The translations under genes and the position numbers were made by a program. From Polynucleobacter sp. JS-Polo-80-F4 (GTDB lineage Bacteria > Pseudomonadota > Gammaproteobacteria > Burkholderiales > Burkholderiaceae): DNA of 64,000 bases. Shown here in pieces: positions 57,725-64,000 of this stretch. Numbering within the stretch: position 1 is the first letter of the stretch; the number at the start of each line of letters is the position of its first letter. The stretch is from the NCBI RefSeq assembly GCF_018881965.1, contig NZ_JACVPI010000001.1:1060018-1124017 (forward strand), written 5' to 3'. The notes beneath the pieces were generated by a model that was not told where the DNA came from, made no database searches, and saw only the letters and a program-made list of their open reading frames with translations.

Positions 57725-59209
57725 ATGGCTTTAGTTATCCCAGTCATTCTTTGTGGTGGGTCAGGCACTAGACTTTGGCCTTTATCGCGTTCTGGGTTCC
57801 CTAAGCAGTTTCTAGTTTTATCGGGTGACGGCTCTTCTCAGAGCTTATTTCAGCAAGCGGTAGAGCGAATCAATTCTGTAGGCAATAAGAGCAACGCCAA
57901 GATCAGATTAGGTGACACTCTGGTGGTCACTAACGAAGATCATCGATTTTTGGTTTTGGATCAATTGCGCGAACTGCAATCTATCAAAGCTAAATTGATA
58001 CTTGAGCCAGTCGGTAAAAATACTGCACCTGCTTTGAGTATGGCGTCACTTTGTGCGCAGCAATTATCAAATGCTGAAGATCCCATCTTGATCATTACGC
58101 CTGCAGATCAAACCATTAAAAATCAAAAAGTTTTTACTAAAGCCCTGCAAGATTGTATTCAGTCTGTAGAAGCTACATCAAACTCAATTGCAATTTTGGG
58201 TATCACTCCAACTGCACCAGAAACTGGTTATGGATATATTCAACGCGCAAGTAGCAAAGACCAAAATAATGCTTATGAGGTAAAGCGTTTCGTGGAGAAG
58301 CCTGATAGCAAGACTGCTCAGGCTTATCTAGCTGAAGGCTCCTACCTCTGGAATAGCGGCATGTTCGTTTTGAAAGCAAGCACCTGGCTGGCAGCTTTAA
58401 CAGAATTTAGACCTGACATTAGTCAGGCATCAAAAAAGGCTTGGCAGTCAAAATCGGATGATGCTTCTGATGGTGTAGGCTTTATTCGCCCCGGCAAAGA
58501 GGAATTTAAAGCCATTCCAAGCGAGTCAATTGACTATGCTGTGATTGAGAAATGTCCTCAATCGCAATTTCCCATCAAAATGGTTGAGCTTGATGCTGGC
58601 TGGAATGATCTAGGCGCATGGGATGCCGTCTGGCAAGTGGGGCAACAAGATAAAGATGGCAATGTGACTAGTGGCGATACTTTAATCACGAATTCTAAAA
58701 ACTCATTAGTCTATGGCAGCAGTAGATTGGTCAGCGTTGTTGGGGTTGAAAATCTGGTGATTGTCGAGACAGCTGATGCGGTATTAATTGCTGATAGAAA
58801 AAATAGCCAAGATGTTAAAAATATTGTGACGCAGTTAGAGGCCCAGGGTAGAGAAGAGAAGAATCTACACCGCAAAGTGGCAAGACCCTGGGGCTGGTAT
58901 GACAGTGTTGATGAAGGTGAGCGCTTTAAAGTAAAACGTATTCAGGTAAAGCCAGGAGCAAGCCTTTCATTGCAAATGCATCACCACAGAGCGGAGCATT
59001 GGATTGTGGTTAAGGGTGAGGCAGAAATTACCAACGGCAACCAAGTCATTACTCTGACTGAAAATCAGAGCACCTATATTCCTCAGGGACAAACCCATCG
59101 CTTAGCTAATCCTGGTAAAACACCCCTAGAGATTATTGAGGTTCAGTCGGGTAGCTATTTGGGCGAAGATGATATCGTTCGCTTTGAAGATACCTACGGG
59201 CGTAATTAA
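57725..59209 (+). CDS. manC: Mannose-1-phosphate guanylyltransferase/mannose-6-phosphate isomerase
   Basis: Bifunctional type II enzyme for GDP-mannose. The N-terminal nucleotidyltransferase has CGGSGTRLWPLSRSGFPKQF at residues 9-28 and FVEKPD; the C-terminal isomerase cupin has HHHRAEHWIVVKGEAEI with metal-binding His, and the ending YIPQGQTHRL. 494 residues is normal. It heads the GDP-L-fucose set and is followed by gmd after 65 bases. Confidence 0.96.
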   Translation: MALVIPVILCGGSGTRLWPLSRSGFPKQFLVLSGDGSSQSLFQQAVERINSVGNKSNAKIRLGDTLVVTNEDHRFLVLDQLRELQSIKAKLILEPVGKNTAPALSMASLCAQQLSNAEDPILIITPADQTIKNQKVFTKALQDCIQSVEATSNSIAILGITPTAPETGYGYIQRASSKDQNNAYEVKRFVEKPDSKTAQAYLAEGSYLWNSGMFVLKASTWLAALTEFRPDISQASKKAWQSKSDDASDGVGFIRPGKEEFKAIPSESIDYAVIEKCPQSQFPIKMVELDAGWNDLGAWDAVWQVGQQDKDGNVTSGDTLITNSKNSLVYGSSRLVSVVGVENLVIVETADAVLIADRKNSQDVKNIVTQLEAQGREEKNLHRKVARPWGWYDSVDEGERFKVKRIQVKPGASLSLQMHHHRAEHWIVVKGEAEITNGNQVITLTENQSTYIPQGQTHRLANPGKTPLEIIEVQSGSYLGEDDIVRFEDTYGRN

Positions 59210-59274
59210 ATTCTATTAGAAACTACAAGTAAAATTACGGTTTTAAGTTAAATAGCAAAAAAAGCGAGAAGAGC

Positions 59275-60405
59275 ATGGGCGCATCAAAAAAAGTAGCCTT
59301 AATCACCGGCATTACCGGCCAAGATGGCTCTTATCTTGCAGAGCTTCTATTGGAAAAAGGCTACATCGTTCACGGCATTAAGCGTCGCGCCTCTTCTTTT
59401 AATACTGAGCGTATTGATCACCTCTATCAAGATCCGCATGTGAATCATCCAGATTTGATTTTGCATTACGGTGACTTAACCGATACCAGCAATCTGGTGC
59501 GGATCATTCAGGAGTGTCAACCTGATGAGATTTATAACTTGGGCGCACAGTCTCACGTTGCAGTTTCTTTTGAATCCCCTGAATACACGGCAGACGTTGA
59601 TGCTATGGGTCCCTTGCGAATGTTAGAAGCTATTCGCATCTTAGGTCTTGAAAAGAAAACTCGCTTTTATCAGGCCTCTACTTCTGAGCTCTATGGTTTG
59701 GTACAAGAAATTCCGCAAAAAGAAACTACACCTTTCTATCCTAGAAGCCCATATGCAGTTGCCAAGATGTATGCCTACTGGATTACGGTGAACTATCGTG
59801 AAGCTTATGGAATTTATGCATGTAATGGCATTCTCTTCAATCATGAGTCCAAACGTCGTGGCGAAACTTTTGTTACACGTAAAGTGACTCGTGGCCTCGC
59901 CAATATTGCTCAAGGCCTTGAGCAATGTCTTTATATGGGTAACATTGACGCCCTGCGTGATTGGGGTCACGCTAAGGACTATGTACGCATGCAATGGTTG
60001 ATGCTTCAACAAGATAAGCCAGAAGATTTTGTAATTGCTACTGGCGTGCAGTTTACCGTTCGTGAATTTATTACTCGCAGTGCCAAGCAGCTAGGCATCA
60101 TCCTGAAGTTTGAGGGTAAGGAAGAAAATGAAAAGGCAATTGTTGCAGCGATCGAAGGTGATAAGGCCCCGGCTCTTAAAGTGGGTGATGTTATCGTCCA
60201 AATCGATCCACGCTACTATCGTCCCACGGAGGTAGAGACTCTCTTGGGTGACCCAAGCAAAGCAAAAGCGAAATTAGGTTGGGTTCCAGAAATTACTCTC
60301 GATGAAATGATCGTGGAGATGGTGGTCAATGATCTTGAGCAAGCTAAGCAACATGCCCTACTGAGTAAGCATGGTTACTCGGTTGCAGTTGGTAAAGAGA
60401 ATTAA
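59275..60405 (+). CDS. gmd: GDP-mannose 4,6-dehydratase
   Basis: Extended SDR making GDP-4-keto-6-deoxymannose. NADP-binding [18 protein letters not shown] is at residues 12-29; [18 protein letters not shown] follows; catalytic Tyr-x3-Lys is [10 protein letters not shown]. 376 residues. The substrate for fcl, the next gene 15 bases on. Confidence 0.98.
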   Translation: MGASKKVALITGITGQDGSYLAELLLEKGYIVHGIKRRASSFNTERIDHLYQDPHVNHPDLILHYGDLTDTSNLVRIIQECQPDEIYNLGAQSHVAVSFESPEYTADVDAMGPLRMLEAIRILGLEKKTRFYQASTSELYGLVQEIPQKETTPFYPRSPYAVAKMYAYWITVNYREAYGIYACNGILFNHESKRRGETFVTRKVTRGLANIAQGLEQCLYMGNIDALRDWGHAKDYVRMQWLMLQQDKPEDFVIATGVQFTVREFITRSAKQLGIILKFEGKEENEKAIVAAIEGDKAPALKVGDVIVQIDPRYYRPTEVETLLGDPSKAKAKLGWVPEITLDEMIVEMVVNDLEQAKQHALLSKHGYSVAVGKEN

Positions 60406-60420
60406 AGAGAAGATTAATAC

Positions 60421-61395
60421 ATGCCTTCAGATTTAAACCAAAAGATTTATGTAGCTGGGCATCGCGGTATGGTCGGTTCAGCAATTGTGCGTAATCTGCA
60501 AGCTAAGGGCTATACCAATATAGTCACCAGAACTCATGCTGAACTTGATCTAACGAATCAAGCTGCCGTAAAAGCCTTTTTTGAACAAGGGAAGCTTGAT
60601 CAAGTGTATTTGGCAGCTGCTAGGGTGGGAGGTATTCATGCGAACAATACCTTTCCCGCAGAATTTATTTATCAAAACCTCATGATGGAGGCAAATGTCA
60701 TCCATCAGGCTTTTAGCAGTGGCGTAAAAAAATTATTGTTTTTAGGATCAAGCTGCATCTATCCTAAGTTGGCTCCTCAGCCGATGAGTGAGGACGCTTT
60801 GCTAATGGGTAAGTTGGAACCTACTAATGAGCCTTATGCGATTGCCAAAATTGCTGGCATCAAGATGTGCGAGAGTTTTAACCGTCAATATGGTCAAAGC
60901 CATGGGGTGGACTACCGCTCGGTTATGCCAACCAATCTATATGGCCCCGGTGATAATTACCACCTAGAAAATAGTCATGTGATTCCGGCTCTAATCAGGC
61001 GTTTTCATGAGGCGAAAGTAACCAATAGTTCTGAAGTGATCATTTGGGGAACGGGTACTCCTAAGCGTGAGTTCCTCTATGTAGATGATATGGCAGCTGC
61101 CTCTGTCTTCGTGATGAACATAGATAAGTCTACTTATGACCAACATACTGAGCCAATGCAAAGTCATATTAATGTGGGATTTGGTAGCGATGTGACGATT
61201 TCAGAATTAGCAAATGCAGTGGGTCAAGCGGTGGGATACCAGGGAAAGATTGGTTTTGATGCAACCAAACCTGATGGTGCACCACGCAAATGGATGGACT
61301 CTTCCAAGTTAAACCAACTGGGATGGACGCCTGAGATTCATTTACCTTTGGGGCTTATAAAAGCATACGATTCATTTTTAATGATGCAGCGCTAA
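60421..61395 (+). CDS. fcl: GDP-L-fucose synthase
   Basis: Epimerase-reductase that makes GDP-L-fucose. [14 protein letters not shown] cofactor motif at residues 13-26; SSCIYPK, the active-site region, and [13 protein letters not shown] with the catalytic Tyr and Lys. 324 residues is normal. It completes the manC-gmd-fcl path, which could feed the GT11 fucosyltransferase at 18.2-19.1 kb. The next gene starts two bases after its stop. Confidence 0.97.
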   Translation: MPSDLNQKIYVAGHRGMVGSAIVRNLQAKGYTNIVTRTHAELDLTNQAAVKAFFEQGKLDQVYLAAARVGGIHANNTFPAEFIYQNLMMEANVIHQAFSSGVKKLLFLGSSCIYPKLAPQPMSEDALLMGKLEPTNEPYAIAKIAGIKMCESFNRQYGQSHGVDYRSVMPTNLYGPGDNYHLENSHVIPALIRRFHEAKVTNSSEVIIWGTGTPKREFLYVDDMAAASVFVMNIDKSTYDQHTEPMQSHINVGFGSDVTISELANAVGQAVGYQGKIGFDATKPDGAPRKWMDSSKLNQLGWTPEIHLPLGLIKAYDSFLMMQR

Positions 61396-61397
61396 CG

Positions 61398-62024
61398 ATG
61401 AAAATCATTGCTCATCGGGGTATGTGGCTTAAGCCTGAGGAAAAAAATACAATGCCAGCCTTTGAGAGGGCGTTACAAAATGGCTTTGGAATTGAGACTG
61501 ACTTTAGGGATTTTAATGGTGAGCTAGTAATCAGTCACGATCCGGCGGGTCCCAGATCAATTAAAGCAAAATCTTTTTTTGATTTATGTAGCCATTACCA
61601 CAGCGTTGATCCGCACGCAATTAACATTAAATCAGATGGATTACAAAAGCTATTAAATCCATACTTGGTTAAGTGGTCTACACAGGATTACTTTGTATTT
61701 GATATGTCAGTCCCCGATTCCTTGGGATATATTAAATCAAAGATAAATACGTTCACTAGGGTGAGTGAATACGAGAGCTATCAGGATTTTGATAACCATG
61801 CGACTGGTATCTGGTTAGATGCATTTAAAAGTGAGTGGTACTCTGAGCAGGTTATTAGAGACTTTTCTTTTCTTGGTAAGAGAATCGCAATTGTGTCCCC
61901 AGAGCTGCATGGACGTGAACACAAGGCTTTGTGGAGCATGCTTAAATCTTTATCCACATCAGGTATTAATATGATGCTTTGTACTGATCTGCCGCTAGAA
62001 GCGAAGAGATATTTCTATGACTAA
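61398..62024 (+). CDS. Glycerophosphodiester phosphodiesterase-like protein
   Basis: GDPD/PI-PLC-like TIM-barrel protein of 208 residues, shorter than the ~240 usual. Metal-binding and catalytic residues are visible: HRG (6-8), the E-x-D pair at Glu33 and Asp35, and His47-Asp48. Its location at the end of the fucose operon and overlap with the next gene suggest it acts on a sugar-phosphate or phosphoglycerol linkage in a surface polymer, not general phospholipid turnover. No signal peptide is seen. Confidence 0.78.
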   Translation: MKIIAHRGMWLKPEEKNTMPAFERALQNGFGIETDFRDFNGELVISHDPAGPRSIKAKSFFDLCSHYHSVDPHAINIKSDGLQKLLNPYLVKWSTQDYFVFDMSVPDSLGYIKSKINTFTRVSEYESYQDFDNHATGIWLDAFKSEWYSEQVIRDFSFLGKRIAIVSPELHGREHKALWSMLKSLSTSGINMMLCTDLPLEAKRYFYD

Positions 62025-62649
62025 AATTAAGTGCATCATTTTCGATATGGATGGCGTCTTAATAGATGCTACGGATTGGCACTATGAGGCACTGAATAAA
62101 GCGCTAGCTATTTTTGGGTTTCAAATTTCAAGGCATGATCACTTGGTAACTTACGACGGTTTGCCTACGAAGAAAAAACTAGAAATTCTCAGCTCGCATT
62201 CGCAATTGCCAAAGCAATTGCATAGTTTTATTAATGACCTGAAGCAAGTCTTTACAATGGATATTACGATGACAAAATGTGCCCCTACATTTTGTCATGA
62301 GTATGCTATTTCAAGGTTAAAGAGGGATGCGTATCGGATGGCGGTTTGCTCAAACTCGATTCGAGATACCATTACCTCGATGCTATCTAAAGCAGCCTTA
62401 ATTGATTACTTTGATTTTTATTTATCAAATCAAGATGTAGGTAAATCCAAACCCGACCCTGAAATCTATTTAAAAGCAATCGAACGTTTTGGGGTTCTTC
62501 CAAGTGAATGTTTGGTCTTGGAAGATAACGAAAATGGTATTCGAGCTGCTACTGATGCTGGAGCTCATGTGATGCAGATTGATCAAGTAACCGATGTGAA
62601 TTACGCCAATATTGTGGAATATATTCAAAAGATTGAGGCAGCCTCATGA
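62017..62649 (+). CDS. HAD-superfamily hydrolase (subfamily IA)
   Basis: Cytoplasmic sugar-phosphate phosphatase or phosphoglucomutase-like enzyme, 210 residues. The HAD motifs are intact: FDMDGVLIDATDWH with Asp10 and Asp12, VCSNS (motif II), KSKPDPEIYLKAIERFGV (motif III Lys) and LVLEDNENGI (motif IV). It overlaps both neighbours (8 and 4 bases), so it is translated with them. Likely removes phosphate from an intermediate for the two neighbouring nucleotidyltransferases. Confidence 0.85.
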   Translation: MTKIKCIIFDMDGVLIDATDWHYEALNKALAIFGFQISRHDHLVTYDGLPTKKKLEILSSHSQLPKQLHSFINDLKQVFTMDITMTKCAPTFCHEYAISRLKRDAYRMAVCSNSIRDTITSMLSKAALIDYFDFYLSNQDVGKSKPDPEIYLKAIERFGVLPSECLVLEDNENGIRAATDAGAHVMQIDQVTDVNYANIVEYIQKIEAAS

Positions 62650-63374
62650 TCAATGTACTCATTCCACTCAGCGGTGGCTCCAAGTTCTTTGATGCTGAAG
62701 AGTATTTCTATCCAAAAATGCTGATTGAAATCATGGGTAAGCCCATGATTCAGCATGCTATTGAAAATCTTCAGGCAATGCAGCAAGATTTGCAGTTCAT
62801 TTTTGTTGTTAAAAAAAGTGACTGTATCAAATTTCATTTAGACGACACTCTACGTCTTTTGACCGATGGGAAGTGCAGGATTATTGTTCTTGATGAAGAG
62901 ACTAAGGGTGCCGCCTGTAGTGCGCTTATGGCAGTAGATGCAATCAATAACGAACACCCTTTAGTGATCGCCAACTTTGATCAAGTGATTGATTGCAGTC
63001 TTTCTGAGTTATATGATCAATTTCATGGTTCGGGAAGTGATGCAGGGTGCTTAGTTTTTAGTACCACTCATCCACGATGGTCATTTGTCTTGCTAGGCGA
63101 GAATGACTATGTTCTAGAGACTGCAGAAAAGAGGCCTTTGAGCCGAAATGCGATTGCCGGCTTTTATTACTACAAGCAAGGCAAAGATTTTGTTGGAGCC
63201 GCCAAGTCTATGATTTTGAAATCTTGTTCTAATGCGGATATTTTCTATATCTCCACAACTTTTAATGAATTGATTCTACAAAACAAGAGCATCAAGGCTT
63301 TACGCATCCCAAACGATAGATATCATAGCTTCTATACACCTCAAAAAATTGAAGAGTACGAGAAGGGTTTATGA
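62646..63374 (+). CDS. Putative sugar nucleotidyltransferase with altered signature
   Basis: A 242-residue protein of the NTP-transferase family. The start INVLIPLSGGSKFF matches the position of the usual G-x-G-[ST]-R nucleotide loop, but the sequence is SGGSKFF, and the next PKMLIEIMGKPMIQHAIENL is typical. NFDQVID could hold the metal-binding Asp. The altered loop may mean a distinct nucleotide or reduced activity. Coupled to HAD and cupin genes by four-base overlaps. Confidence 0.72.
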   Translation: MINVLIPLSGGSKFFDAEEYFYPKMLIEIMGKPMIQHAIENLQAMQQDLQFIFVVKKSDCIKFHLDDTLRLLTDGKCRIIVLDEETKGAACSALMAVDAINNEHPLVIANFDQVIDCSLSELYDQFHGSGSDAGCLVFSTTHPRWSFVLLGENDYVLETAEKRPLSRNAIAGFYYYKQGKDFVGAAKSMILKSCSNADIFYISTTFNELILQNKSIKALRIPNDRYHSFYTPQKIEEYEKGL

Positions 63375-63700
63375 AAAAGTATCAACTAAATGATATGACT
63401 AAGGGGTGGTTTGTAGGTGACTTCTCCCCAACTATTATTAAAACTCAAGAGGTTGAGGTGGGTGTTAAGCAGTATCGCAAGAACGAATATGAAGAAACGC
63501 ACCACCATAAAATTGCCACTGAAATTACGGTAATTGTCTCTGGAAAAGTTCGTATGAATGGAGAGCTTTATGGTGTCGGCGATATCATCGTCATTGAGCC
63601 AGGAGAGGCTACTGACTTTGAAGTTTTGGAAGATGCCACTACGGTGGTTGTGAAATATCCCGGTGCACAAAATGATAAATATATGGGTGAAGCAAGTTGA
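63371..63700 (+). CDS. Cupin-fold protein
   Basis: A 109-residue single-domain cupin. HHHKIATEITVIVSGKVRM (His at about residues 44-46, Glu at 51) is the metal-binding first cupin motif and GDIIVIEPGEATDFEVLED the second. It might be an epimerase, isomerase or small dehydratase for a sugar intermediate. The start and stop overlap the neighbouring genes by four bases each. Confidence 0.82.
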   Translation: MKKYQLNDMTKGWFVGDFSPTIIKTQEVEVGVKQYRKNEYEETHHHKIATEITVIVSGKVRMNGELYGVGDIIVIEPGEATDFEVLEDATTVVVKYPGAQNDKYMGEAS

Positions 63701-64000
63701 ATATTGTGATTCCAATGGCAGGACTAGGTTCTCGCTTTGCTAGCGCTGGATATAAGGTGCCAAAGCCACTTATTGACGTTGCTGGCAAGCCAATGATTGT
63801 TCATGTGATGGAGAATTTGTATCAACCTGGGGCTAAATTTACACTGCTTGCTCGAAAAGAACATATTGAAAGCAATTTAGAGTTAGTCACCCAGATACAA
63901 TTACAATTTAATGCTGTATTTGTTCCCATCGACATGCTAACCGAAGGAACAGCCTGCACTGTTCTATTTGCTAGGTCATATCTCGCTCCTGGCGAGGAAG
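63697..64000 (+). CDS. Sugar nucleotidyltransferase (partial, 3' end outside the window)
   Basis: The frame starts TTG at 63697 (TTGA overlap with the cupin stop) and runs off the window. The N-terminus MNIVIPMAGLGSRFASAGYK has the canonical AGLGSRF nucleotide-binding loop, then VPKPLIDVAGKPM with the Lys. It is the intact-looking partner of the altered nucleotidyltransferase upstream. About 101 residues are visible. Confidence 0.82.
   Translation, partial: MNIVIPMAGLGSRFASAGYKVPKPLIDVAGKPMIVHVMENLYQPGAKFTLLARKEHIESNLELVTQIQLQFNAVFVPIDMLTEGTACTVLFARSYLAPGEE

Overview
The window looks like a chromosome segment of a free-living betaproteobacterium, most likely a Polynucleobacter or close Burkholderiaceae relative. 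This is inferred from the protein families, gene order (ruvX-pyrR-pyrB, ribBA-ribH-nusB, tolQRAB-pal-cpoB-queC, exbB-exbD-lpxK-kdsB-adk), moderate G+C and tight gene packing. No database search was possible. I saw no tRNA, rRNA, CRISPR array, prophage or insertion sequence.

Layout. 1-14 kb is housekeeping: leuS-lptE-holA-proA, hemJ, an RlmL-type methyltransferase, rubredoxin, hemL, then apaH and phrB on the minus strand, a DUF218 protein, yqgE, ruvX, pyrR and pyrB. 15-25 kb is a surface-polysaccharide locus directly after pyrB: a GT4-like enzyme, a DUF6492 protein, a GT2 enzyme, a minus-strand alpha-1,2-fucosyltransferase, another glycosyltransferase, the complete dTDP-L-rhamnose set rmlBDAC, and waaC. 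25-32 kb holds a TolC-type protein, uppP, a DUF2721 protein, trmB, gabD, and the ribBA-ribH-nusB operon with a clear terminator. 33-37 kb holds four overlapping minor-pseudopilin genes, ribD, ribE and a RelBE-type toxin-antitoxin pair. 37-43 kb is queC and the full Tol-Pal system on the minus strand. 42.6-45 kb has glyA, nrdR and a HigBA-type pair with a perfect palindromic operator. 45-50 kb is a minus-strand cell-envelope set (exbB, exbD, lpxK, an unknown protein, a Trm112-like protein, kdsB, adk). 50-57 kb is mixed housekeeping (xseA, murB, yajQ, xerD, plsY, MAPEG, folE, a lipoprotein, HiPIP, HPP). 57.7-64 kb starts a second polysaccharide locus: manC-gmd-fcl for GDP-L-fucose, followed by a translationally coupled set (GDPD-like, HAD phosphatase, nucleotidyltransferase, cupin, second nucleotidyltransferase) that runs off the end.

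How it fits together. Two activated deoxysugars (dTDP-L-rhamnose and GDP-L-fucose) are made by complete gene sets, and a fucosyltransferase that could use GDP-fucose sits 38 kb away in the other locus. lptE, waaC, lpxK, kdsB, uppP, murB and the Tol-Pal and ExbBD systems make this an envelope-rich window. The most promising leads are a nine-G tract between the divergent fucosyltransferase and glycosyltransferase genes (possible phase variation), the terminal five-gene cassette of unknown product, and two pseudopilins that appear to lack the leader peptide.
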